Origin: Rubellimicrobium sp. | GTDB taxonomy: Bacteria; Pseudomonadota; Alphaproteobacteria; Rhodobacterales; Rhodobacteraceae | Assembly: GCA_020852925.1 (NCBI GenBank) | Contig: JADYZU010000019.1 | Coordinates: 62,001-126,000, forward strand | Direction of reading: 5' to 3' | DNA length: 64,000 nucleotides | Shown here: positions 1-7,464 of the stretch, in pieces | Numbering within the stretch: the first letter of the stretch is position 1 | Layout of the letters: each line of letters opens with the position of its first letter | Notes under the pieces: generated by a model | What the model was told of the DNA's origin: nothing | Seen by the model: the letters and a program-made list of their open reading frames with translations, nothing else | Database searches by the model: none | Translations under genes and position numbers: made by a program

Positions 1-106
1 CCGGCGCCTTGAACGCGGGCGACAGCCGCGCGCGGCCCGCGATCCGCGCATGGGCACGGTCGAGAAGGCGCGCGCGCCGTTCGTCCCATCTGCGGGCCCT
101 GCTCAT
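1..106 (-). CDS. Heparinase II/III family protein, N-terminal 35 residues only
   Basis: Only the first 35 codons are inside the window; the gene runs off its left edge. The visible N-terminus is rich in Arg and contains RRWDERRARLLDRAHARIAG, which is how the heparinase II/III-like proteins next to rsmB begin in Rhodobacterales. The family are polysaccharide lyases or lyase-like proteins, but nothing catalytic is visible here. The ATG lies 160 bases downstream of the rsmB stop on the same strand, the usual order in this group (rsmB, heparinase-like, purH). The assignment rests on this short N-terminus plus synteny, so the start is fairly sure and the activity is inferred. Confidence 0.6.
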   Translation of the reverse strand, partial: MSRARRWDERRARLLDRAHARIAGRARLSPAFKAP

Positions 107-148
107 CCGCCCAATGCCCCCGCGCCCCCCCTGCCCGCGACCGGCGCC

Positions 149-196
149 GATTCCGTAGCCGATTCCGTAGCCGCCCCCGTGGCCTCCCCCGTGGCC
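149..196. repeat. Four tandem 12-bp units
   Basis: Two perfect copies of GATTCCGTAGCC (149-160, 161-172) are followed by GCCCCCGTGGCC and TCCCCCGTGGCC. All four units share CCGTRGCC at their 3' end. The array lies in the gap between the rsmB stop and the heparinase-like start. No coding or regulatory role is visible. Confidence 0.8.
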
Positions 197-266
197 GGAA
201 GCGGCATGATAGGGTCCGCTGGCCGGGCTGTCACGGCCTGCGCCGGGCCGGGAAGAAGGCCCGCCC

Positions 267-1544
267 TCATGCCTTGCGCAACGCGGCGATGAAGAAGCCG
301 TCGATGCCCCCGGCTTCGGCCCAGTGGTCGGGGCGCAGGCGCAGCCCGCCGCCGGGGCTGTGCCAGCCGGGCGCGACCCCCGGCAGCGCCAGCGCCGCCG
401 GATCCGGCCCGAGGCCGGGGTTGCGGGCCAGCGCCGCGGCCAACTGATCCTCGCCCTCCTGCGGCAGCAGCGAGCAGGTCGCGAACACAAGCCGCCCGCC
501 CGGCCGCAACAGGCCCGCCGCATGGTCGATCATCCGGGCCTGAAGCGCCGCAAGATCGCCGATCCCGGCCCCGTCCTTCACATGCGGCAGGTCGGGATGG
601 CGGCGGATCGTGCCGGTAGCGGAACAGGGCGCATCGAGCAGGATCGCGTCCCAGCCGTCCTCGTGGAACTCCAGCGCATCCGCCTCGACCACCCGCGCCT
701 CCAGTCCGGTGCGGGCCAGGTTCTCGTGCAGCCGGACCAGCCGCGCCGCGCTGATGTCAAGCGCCGTCACCGCCGCCCCCGCCGCCGCAAGCTGAAGCGT
801 CTTGCCCCCCGGCGCTGCGCAGAGGTCAAGCACACGTTCGCCCGGGCGCACCCCCAGCGCGCGCGCCGGCAGGGCGGCGGCGGCGTCCTGCACCCAGAAG
901 GCGCCCCCCTCATGGCCCGGCAGCGCCGTGACCTGCACCGGACCGGACAGCCGCACCGACCCGGTCGGCAGCACCCGCCCGCCCACCGCCTGCGCAAGAG
1001 GCGCGGGGTCGCCCCGCGCGGTCAGGTCAAGGGGCGGCGCAACGGCCTGAACCGATTCGATCAGGCCGGTCGCGGCCTCGCCCCAGGCACGCACAAGCGG
1101 GCGGCGCAGCCAGGCAGGCAGGCGCGGCACCGGCTGCGCGGCCCAGGCTGCGGGCGCGTCGGGGGCGACCCGGCGCAGCACCGCGTTCACCAGCCCCCGC
1201 ATCGAGGCATGGCGCCGCTCGGCGCCGGTGATGGCGACCATGTCGTTCACCACGCCATGCGCCGCGGCGCCCTGCGCCAGTTCCGTCACGCCCAGCCGCA
1301 GCACGTTCAGCACGAACATCGGCGGCCGCCGGCCCAGATGCGGATGCAACATCCGGTCGGCCCGTGACAGGCCGCGCAGCACATCCGCGGCCAGCCGCTG
1401 CGCCCGCGCGCGGCCATCGGGGGCAAGGGGGGCGGTGATCGCGCCCATGTCCGACAGCGCGTGCCGTTCGGCCAGCACCCCATGCAGAAGCGCCAGCGCC
1501 GCCCGCCGTGGCGCCATGCTGCTCTCGGCCGCGTCCCGTGGCAT
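267..1544 (-). CDS. rsmB: 16S rRNA (cytosine-967) C5-methyltransferase RsmB
   Basis: A 425-residue RsmB/NOP-family methyltransferase that uses S-adenosylmethionine to methylate a cytosine of 16S rRNA in the cytoplasm. The N-terminal 145 residues form the NusB-like RNA-binding domain (ARRAALALLHGV at its start). The C-terminal Rossmann methyltransferase domain shows the SAM loop CAAPGGKTLQL near residue 245. The two cysteine motifs of m5C enzymes follow: LLDAPCSATG near 305 and ATCSLLPQEGEDQ near 360. The ATG at 1544 follows AAGGGAGGG with good spacing. It lies head to head with the DUF1674 gene, 69 bases apart. Length and motifs are normal for the family. Confidence 0.95.
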   Translation of the reverse strand: MPRDAAESSMAPRRAALALLHGVLAERHALSDMGAITAPLAPDGRARAQRLAADVLRGLSRADRMLHPHLGRRPPMFVLNVLRLGVTELAQGAAAHGVVNDMVAITGAERRHASMRGLVNAVLRRVAPDAPAAWAAQPVPRLPAWLRRPLVRAWGEAATGLIESVQAVAPPLDLTARGDPAPLAQAVGGRVLPTGSVRLSGPVQVTALPGHEGGAFWVQDAAAALPARALGVRPGERVLDLCAAPGGKTLQLAAAGAAVTALDISAARLVRLHENLARTGLEARVVEADALEFHEDGWDAILLDAPCSATGTIRRHPDLPHVKDGAGIGDLAALQARMIDHAAGLLRPGGRLVFATCSLLPQEGEDQLAAALARNPGLGPDPAALALPGVAPGWHSPGGGLRLRPDHWAEAGGIDGFFIAALRKA

Positions 1545-1613
1545 GGCGCCCTCCCTTGTTCCCGGACGGTGTCGGGGTATACCACCGCCACCAGCGCCAC
1601 AAGGAAACCCGCC

Positions 1614-1826
1614 ATGGCCGATCTTCCGATCCCGCCCGAACAGGGCGAAGCGGGCGAACGCCCTGCCCCGCTGCCCCCCGCCGCGCTGCGCGCGCTGGCC
1701 GAAGCCGAGGAGCGGCGCCGCACCGCCGCGGCGCCCGCGTTGCCCCCCGAGTTCGAGGGGCGCAACGGGCCCGAGCCGGTCCGCTATGGCGATTACGAAA
1801 GAAACGGCATCGCCGTCGATTTCTGA
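1614..1826 (+). CDS. DUF1674 / SDHAF4-like small protein
   Basis: A 70-residue protein whose C-terminus carries FEGRNGPEPVRYGDYERNG and ends in IAVDF. This is the signature of DUF1674 (SDHAF4 family), whose eukaryotic member helps assemble flavinylated succinate dehydrogenase. The N-terminal half is Pro/Ala/Glu-rich and probably disordered. I take the ATG preceded by AAGGAAA; an upstream in-frame ATG at 1461 would run antisense through rsmB and lacks family similarity. It is divergent from rsmB, a common arrangement in Rhodobacterales. The family assignment is firm. A role in succinate dehydrogenase assembly in this bacterium is inferred. Confidence 0.88.
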   Translation: MADLPIPPEQGEAGERPAPLPPAALRALAEAEERRRTAAAPALPPEFEGRNGPEPVRYGDYERNGIAVDF

Positions 1827-1853
1827 GGGACGGGGCGACCTGGGGCGGGCGAC

Positions 1854-3500
1854 TCAGCCCTCCGCCGGATCGCGCCAGCGGTTCACCACCGGAAAGTGCC
1901 GCCCCGCGCCAAAGGCCCGCGCCCCCAGCCGGACACCCGGCGCGCCCTGTCGCCGCTTCCATTCCGCGCCGCGCAACAGCCCCTCGACCCGGCGCACCGT
2001 GGCCGGATCGAACCCGGCGGCGATGCAGCCCGCCACCGACCCGTCACCCTCGACCAGCCGTTCGAGGATCGCGTCAAGGACCGGATAGGGCGGCAGCGAA
2101 TCCTCGTCCTTCTGGTTGTCGCGCAGTTCGGCCGAAGGGGGTTTCTCGATGACGCGGGGCGGGATCACCTCGCCCGCGGGGCCGCGCATCCAGGGCCGGT
2201 GACAGGCATTGCGCCAGCGGCAGATGTCGAAGACCCGGGTTTTCCACAAGTCCTTGATCGGGTTGAAGCCGCCGGCCATGTCGCCGTAGATCGTGGCATA
2301 GCCCACGGCAATCTCGGACTTGTTCCCGGTGGTCAGAAGCATCCCCCCCAGCTTGTTCGACAGCGCCATGAGCAGCAGGCCGCGCAGGCGCGACTGGATG
2401 TTTTCCTCGGTCAGGTCGGGGGCGCGGCCGGCGAACAGCGGCGCGAGCACCCCGGACACCGCGGCACGGGGCCCGTCGATCGGGATGGTGTCAAGGCGCA
2501 CCCCCAGCGCCGCCGCCACCCCGGCCGCATCCTCGCGCGAGGCCGCCGATGTGTATTGCGACGGCAGCATGACCGCATGCACCGCCCCGGGCCCGAGCGT
2601 GTCGACCGCGAGCGCGGCCACGAGCGCCGAATCGATCCCGCCCGAGAGGCCCAGCAGCACCCGCTCGATCCCCGACTTGCGCAGATAGCCGCCAAGGCCG
2701 GTCACCATGGCGTGATAATCCTGCCCGAGCGCCCCCTCCTGCGTGGCAAGCGGGCCGGGGTCGGCCTGCCAGCGGCCATCGCCTGTGCGGCGGAAATCGA
2801 CATGGACGATCCCCTCCTGAAACTGCGGCAGAAGCGCCGCCAGCGCCCCCCCCCGGTTCAGCACGAAGGAGGCGCCGTCGAACACTTCTTCGTCCTGCCC
2901 GCCGACAAGGTTCAGATGCACGAGCGGCAGCGCGTTTTCCGTCACCCGCGCCACCATGTCGTTGATCCGGCGGTCATGCGCCCCGCGCCGCCAGGGATCG
3001 GCGGCGATCACGCAGAGGATCTCGGCCCCTGATTCGGCCAGGGTCTCGGCCACATCGGGGCGGGCGGCGTCGGCCGCGGTCAGAAAGCCGATGCGCGGGC
3101 CGCCAAGGCCGACCGGGCCGCGGATCGGGCCGGGCTTCATGGCGTCGGGCGCCGGTTCGTGGCGCAACTGCCGATGGATCACGCGCCCCTCCCGCATGAC
3201 CCAGACTGCCTCGTGCAGGGTGCCGCCCTCCTCGAAGGGGCCACCGATGGCCAGCGCCGGCCCGTCGGCGATCGTGGCGGCAAGGGCCTCGAGCGCGGCG
3301 CCTGCGTGGCGGTGGAACGACGGCTGCGCGATCAGGTCATGCGCGGGCCAGCCGGTCGCGAACATGCCGGGCACCAGCACCAGATCGGCCTCGGCGGCGC
3401 GCCCCTCGTGCCAGGCGTCACGGGCGCGGGCCAGATTGCCGGCGATATCGCCCATGGTCGCGTCGATCTGGGCAAGGGTCAGGCGGAACAGGTCATTCAT
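1854..3500 (-). CDS. nadE: NAD+ synthase with a degenerate glutaminase domain
   Basis: A 548-residue two-domain NAD+ synthetase, the last step of NAD biosynthesis (NaAD + ATP + ammonia). The C-terminal synthetase domain is intact: PP-loop LSGGIDSALVA (residues 285-295), TTGNKSE, and IEKPPSAELRDNQKDEDSLP. The N-terminal nitrilase-type domain, which normally frees ammonia from glutamine, has the overall fold signature (GGPFEEGG, LVGGQDEEVFDGASFVLN) but has lost its catalytic triad. The Glu of the PEMF motif is Gly45, the Lys of LKHHLP is Arg113, and the Cys of ICEDAW is Ala142. The loop after the lysine is also shortened. The enzyme is therefore predicted to use free ammonia or an external glutaminase. 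The ATG at 3500 follows AAAGGA. Confidence 0.93.
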   Translation of the reverse strand: MNDLFRLTLAQIDATMGDIAGNLARARDAWHEGRAAEADLVLVPGMFATGWPAHDLIAQPSFHRHAGAALEALAATIADGPALAIGGPFEEGGTLHEAVWVMREGRVIHRQLRHEPAPDAMKPGPIRGPVGLGGPRIGFLTAADAARPDVAETLAESGAEILCVIAADPWRRGAHDRRINDMVARVTENALPLVHLNLVGGQDEEVFDGASFVLNRGGALAALLPQFQEGIVHVDFRRTGDGRWQADPGPLATQEGALGQDYHAMVTGLGGYLRKSGIERVLLGLSGGIDSALVAALAVDTLGPGAVHAVMLPSQYTSAASREDAAGVAAALGVRLDTIPIDGPRAAVSGVLAPLFAGRAPDLTEENIQSRLRGLLLMALSNKLGGMLLTTGNKSEIAVGYATIYGDMAGGFNPIKDLWKTRVFDICRWRNACHRPWMRGPAGEVIPPRVIEKPPSAELRDNQKDEDSLPPYPVLDAILERLVEGDGSVAGCIAAGFDPATVRRVEGLLRGAEWKRRQGAPGVRLGARAFGAGRHFPVVNRWRDPAEG

Positions 3501-3649
3501 GGCGCATCCTTTCGCTGCCGCACGGATCACTAGCAGATCGGAGGCCGCGCGAAAGGCAAAGACCGCGCCCCTCCTGCCCCGTTGCCGTGACCACGCTCAG
3601 GGGATAGTCTTTGATCCTGAACCAGGATCCTGCCCGCAATGGAGACAAC

Positions 3650-5143
3650 ATGTCGGCACGCGCCATCGCAGCCATGGTCGCCATCGTCCTAGCCACACCG
3701 CTGGCGGCGCAGACTGTCGAGACCAAGCAATACGAGGACGGCGGCATCTACGAGGGCACCTTCCTGAACGGCCGCCAGCACGGGCAGGGCACCTATCGGC
3801 TGCCGAACGGCTATGAATATACCGGCGAATGGTTCGAAGGCGAGATCCGCGGCCAGGGCACCGCCCGTTTTCCGAACGGATCGGTCTACGAGGGCCAGTT
3901 CGCCCACGGCAAGCCCGAGGGCCAGGGCCGCATCGTCTTTGCCGATGGCGGCACCTACGAGGGCGACTGGGTCGATGGCCGCATCAACGGCAACGGCGTC
4001 GCGGTCTATGCGAACGGCGTGCGCTACGAGGGCGGATTCCAGAACGCGATGCATCACGGCCAGGGCACGATGACCTCGCCGGGCGGCTATGTCTATGAAG
4101 GCGACTGGGTGAACGGCGTGAAGGAAGGCGCCGGGCGCATCACCTATCCCGACGGCTCGGTCTACGAGGGGCAGATGCGCGCGGGCGAACGCGACGGCCA
4201 GGGGCGGCTGACCATGCCGGACGGGTTGCGCTACGAAGGGGGCTGGGTCAACGGCCAGATCGAGGGCGAGGGCACGCTGACCCAGGCCAACGGCGACATC
4301 TACCAGGGCACGCTGGTTGCCGGCAAGCGCGAGGGCGCCGGCACCGTCACCTATGCCAACGGCGACAGCTATCAGGGCGGCTTTGCCAACGACCTGCGCC
4401 ACGGGCAGGGCACGTTCACCGGCACCGACGGCTACCGCTATACCGGATCCTGGGTCGAGGGCCGGATCGAGGGCGAGGGCGAAGTGACCTATCCCGACGG
4501 TTCGGTCTATGTCGGGCATCTGGTCAACGGGTTGGCCGATGGCGAGGGCCGGATCACCTATGCCGACGGCTCGACCTACGAGGGGGACTGGGTGCAGGGC
4601 GCGATCCAGGGCCGCGGGATCGCCGTCTATGCCAACGGCCTGCGCTACGAGGGCGAATTCGTCGCCAACCGCAACCACGGCGAAGGCACCATGACCTATG
4701 CCGACGGCTATACCTATTCGGGAAGCTGGGCCGACGGGCAGCGCAACGGCTTCGGCACCGCGACCTATGCCGATGGCACGGTCTATCAGGGCGATTTCCG
4801 CGACGGCCAGCGCCACGGCCAGGGCAGGATCACCATGCCCGACGGCTTTACCTATGACGGCCAGTGGAGCGACGGTGAAATCTCGGGGCAGGGCACCGCG
4901 ACCTATGCCAATGGCGATGTCTATGAAGGCATGTTCAGGAACGGCCGCCGGCAGGGCGTGGGCGTGATGCGCTATGCCTCGGGCGAGGTGGCCGAGGGCG
5001 AATGGACCGATGGCGCCCTGACCGTACTGGAAGAGGCGGCGCCCGCCGCAGATGCGCCCGCCGAAGGTGCCGGGGATGGCGCCGCCCCTGCCGCCCCTGC
5101 CGCCCCCGCGGACCCTGCCGCCCCTGCCGCCGACGGCGGCTGA
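3650..5143 (+). CDS. Secreted protein of 19 MORN repeats
   Basis: A 497-residue protein with a short signal peptide (MSARAIAAMVAIVLATPLAAQ, probable cleavage after AAQ). It then has 19 consecutive 23-residue MORN units of the form YEGxWxNGxxxGxGxxxYxxGxx (for example VYEGDWVNG, TYEGDWVQG). The last unit is degenerate (VAEGEW). An Ala/Pro-rich tail follows with several AAPA blocks. MORN arrays form elongated beta-hairpin rods used for protein or lipid contacts; bacterial secreted examples are mostly uncharacterised. The ATG after GGAGACA fits the signal peptide, and upstream in-frame ATGs do not. No partner gene is evident, since the downstream gene is convergent. Confidence 0.9.
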   Translation: MSARAIAAMVAIVLATPLAAQTVETKQYEDGGIYEGTFLNGRQHGQGTYRLPNGYEYTGEWFEGEIRGQGTARFPNGSVYEGQFAHGKPEGQGRIVFADGGTYEGDWVDGRINGNGVAVYANGVRYEGGFQNAMHHGQGTMTSPGGYVYEGDWVNGVKEGAGRITYPDGSVYEGQMRAGERDGQGRLTMPDGLRYEGGWVNGQIEGEGTLTQANGDIYQGTLVAGKREGAGTVTYANGDSYQGGFANDLRHGQGTFTGTDGYRYTGSWVEGRIEGEGEVTYPDGSVYVGHLVNGLADGEGRITYADGSTYEGDWVQGAIQGRGIAVYANGLRYEGEFVANRNHGEGTMTYADGYTYSGSWADGQRNGFGTATYADGTVYQGDFRDGQRHGQGRITMPDGFTYDGQWSDGEISGQGTATYANGDVYEGMFRNGRRQGVGVMRYASGEVAEGEWTDGALTVLEEAAPAADAPAEGAGDGAAPAAPAAPADPAAPAADGG

Positions 5144-5161
5144 ACCCGGCCCGGGCGTTCC

Positions 5162-5908
5162 TCAGACCGGCAGGCGGCGCGGCGCGCGGTGGCGCCCCGT
5201 CAGCCGCGCGACCAGGCGGCGGCGCAGCGACCGGGGCGGCGGGATCTCGCGGTCCATCTCCCAGGTGGTGCCGCTCAGGCCCGGTCCCTGCCACAGCGCC
5301 AGCGTCACCCCCCAGCGCGCCGCCACGGCCGGGTCCAGCCCATCGGCAATCCCCATCCGCGTGGCCAGCATGCCGGGCATCCAGTCGATCACCTCGATCC
5401 GGGGAAAGCGGTCGGCCAGATCGGCCAGAAGCGCCCGGCTGAGGATGCGCGCCGCCCCTTTCGACACCGCATATCCGGCCGAGGCCGGGATCGGCGCCAG
5501 ATCGGCAAAGGTCGCCACGTTGACGATCCGCCCCCGGCCGGTGGTCGTGAACCGCGCCAGCGCCTCGATCGTGCAACTGGCAGTGCCGCCCAGGTTCACC
5601 GCCACCGTCTGCATGAAGCTTTCGCCGGTCTCGGCCAGGAAATCGCGGCGCGGATAGACGGCGGCATTGTTCACCAGCACCGACAGCCCGCCCAGCGCAT
5701 CCACCCGCGCAAAGGCCGCGCGCACCGCGACCGGATCGGCCACATCGGCAAGGACGGGATGAAACCCCGCGCCCGCCCGCGCCGCCGTGCCCTCAAGCCC
5801 CTCGCTGCCGCGACCGATTCCGGCGACCTCGTGCCCGCGGGCCACGAATTCGCAGGCCAGCGCCCGGCCCAGCCCTCCCCCCGCGCCGGTGACGACGATC
5901 AGCCCCAT
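5162..5908 (-). CDS. SDR family NAD(P)-dependent oxidoreductase
   Basis: A 248-residue short-chain dehydrogenase/reductase. The dinucleotide-binding motif TGAGGGLG sits at residues 7-14, NNAA at 80-83, and the active-site pair YAVSK at Tyr146/Lys150. The usual catalytic Ser about 13 residues before the Tyr reads Thr133 (NVATFAD), which is tolerated in some members. The start codon overlaps the end of the GMC oxidoreductase by 10 bases. It is therefore the third gene of a translationally coupled acyltransferase-GMC-SDR operon and probably acts on the same substrate. The substrate cannot be told from sequence. Confidence 0.88.
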   Translation of the reverse strand: MGLIVVTGAGGGLGRALACEFVARGHEVAGIGRGSEGLEGTAARAGAGFHPVLADVADPVAVRAAFARVDALGGLSVLVNNAAVYPRRDFLAETGESFMQTVAVNLGGTASCTIEALARFTTTGRGRIVNVATFADLAPIPASAGYAVSKGAARILSRALLADLADRFPRIEVIDWMPGMLATRMGIADGLDPAVAARWGVTLALWQGPGLSGTTWEMDREIPPPRSLRRRLVARLTGRHRAPRRLPV

Positions 5909-7464
5909 CGCAATTCCCTTTCGATCCGGTCGGCCTGCCGCAACGCCAGCGCGGCAATGGTCAGGCCGGGATTCACGCCCATGGATGTCGGAAAGACCGA
6001 GGCATCCGCCACCCACAGGTTCGCCGTGCCATGCACGCGGCCGAAGGCATCGGTGACCCCCGCGCCCGCGTCCCGCCCCATGCGCAGCGTGCCGCAGGCA
6101 TGGCCAAGGTTCGGCTCTGCCCGGTCCGACAGGAACAGGATCCGCCGCCCCCGGAACGCCTGCCGGATCAGGCGGCGAAACAGGCGGCGGCGCAGATCGG
6201 CCTCGGGGGCGGTGCGGTAGGTGAAGGCGATCCGCCCCGGATGCGCGGGATCGGCGGTCACGCGGTTCTCGCGGTCGGGCAGATCCTCGAGCAGGCCCAC
6301 GAACAGCCGCGCCGTCCCCAGCATCCGCGCGGCCAGTGCCGCCGGCAGGCGCAGCCCCTCGCGCGGCAGGCGCCCGGTCAGCCCGCGTTCGGCGGCGCGC
6401 TGGCGCAGGTAATGCAGGATCTCGCCCTCGCCTGCGGCGACGCCCATCGCCTGCACCATGCCCAGACGGTGCCCCTGCGCGTGATAGAGATCGCGAAAGC
6501 CCACCGCCTTGGACGCGCCCGATCCGGCGGCACGGCCGGGCCAGAGGGCGAACATCTCGTTCAGGTGGAACATCAGATGCCGCCCGACCAGTCCGGCGCC
6601 GTTGCCCACGCCCTGCGGCCAGTCCTCGTCGGCCGACGCCAGCAGCACCCCCGGCGAAGACAGCGCCCCCGCCGCCAGCACCACATGGCGCGCGAACAGG
6701 CGCCGCGCCGCGCCGTCCTGCACGATCTCGACCCCGCGCGCGACCCGCCCGCGCATGAGGATGCGCGTCACCGCGGCCCCGGTCAGGATCCGCGCCCGCC
6801 CGGTGGCCAGCGCCGGCTCGATCCCGGCGGAACGCCCGTCCATCTTGCAAGGCCGCGGGCATTTGCGGCCAAAGCATTCGGCACAGCCCGGCAGATGCGC
6901 CAGCGCCCCGTGCAGGCGGTAGGGATGCATCCCGTTCGCCGTCAGATGCCGCATGATCGCGGCATCGTCGGGCGCGGGCGGCGGCGGCACGGCCAGGCGG
7001 GGTTCGGGCCGGTCGTCGAGGGGGTCGGGTTCGCCATGGACGAACAGCGCGTGTTCGGCCTCATCGAACCACGGCGCCAGATCGCTCCAGCCCATTGGCC
7101 AGCCGCCGGTCGGATGCGGGCGGCCCGGCATCTCCTCGATGTCGTGGCGCGCGGGGCGTTCAAGGGTCGCGGCATAGAATACCGACGACCCGCCCACACC
7201 CGACCCGAGCGGCAGGAACAGCCGCGCACGGCGCCCGTCCACCTCGGTCTCGGCCGGATCGGGCCAGAACCCGCGCAGCCGCCGCGCCACCGGATCCCGG
7301 ATGTCCGGGTTCAGGGGCGTCTCTTCGGCGCGCAGGCCCGCGTCGCCCTTTTCGACCACAAGGACGGACAGGCCCGCCTCGGCCAGCGCGCGCGCGGCGA
7401 TCCCGCCGCCAAGCCCCGCGCCGACCACGATCACGTCGGCATCCGCAAGAAGCGCCTCAGCCAT
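5899..7464 (-). CDS. GMC family oxidoreductase
   Basis: A 521-residue FAD-dependent glucose-methanol-choline oxidoreductase. The N-terminal Rossmann motif is VIVVGAGLGGGIAARAL, followed by GSGVGGSSVFYAATLE. The C-terminal domain ends with the GMC_oxred_C signature GTANLWVADASVFPTSMGVN and PGLTIAALALR. A cysteine-rich segment (CAECFGRKCPRPCK, about residue 215) could bind an Fe-S cluster. No signal peptide is seen. The start overlaps the stop of the acyltransferase gene by 8 bases, and its own stop overlaps the SDR gene, so the three are one operon. It probably oxidises an alcohol group on a lipid or sugar; the substrate is unknown. Confidence 0.88.
   Translation of the reverse strand: MAEALLADADVIVVGAGLGGGIAARALAEAGLSVLVVEKGDAGLRAEETPLNPDIRDPVARRLRGFWPDPAETEVDGRRARLFLPLGSGVGGSSVFYAATLERPARHDIEEMPGRPHPTGGWPMGWSDLAPWFDEAEHALFVHGEPDPLDDRPEPRLAVPPPPAPDDAAIMRHLTANGMHPYRLHGALAHLPGCAECFGRKCPRPCKMDGRSAGIEPALATGRARILTGAAVTRILMRGRVARGVEIVQDGAARRLFARHVVLAAGALSSPGVLLASADEDWPQGVGNGAGLVGRHLMFHLNEMFALWPGRAAGSGASKAVGFRDLYHAQGHRLGMVQAMGVAAGEGEILHYLRQRAAERGLTGRLPREGLRLPAALAARMLGTARLFVGLLEDLPDRENRVTADPAHPGRIAFTYRTAPEADLRRRLFRRLIRQAFRGRRILFLSDRAEPNLGHACGTLRMGRDAGAGVTDAFGRVHGTANLWVADASVFPTSMGVNPGLTIAALALRQADRIERELRWG

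Noticed and set aside
1027-1962. A 311-codon minus-strand frame across the rsmB start
   Set aside because: Overlaps rsmB in another frame and the DUF1674 gene in antisense; composition is Arg/Ala/Gly-rich shadow sequence.
3601-3649. Possible FNR-type box TTTGATCCTGAACC upstream of the MORN gene
   Set aside because: The right half-site does not match the consensus.
3689-4816. A 375-codon minus-strand frame opposite the MORN gene
   Set aside because: Its apparent repeats are only the complement of the MORN repeats.
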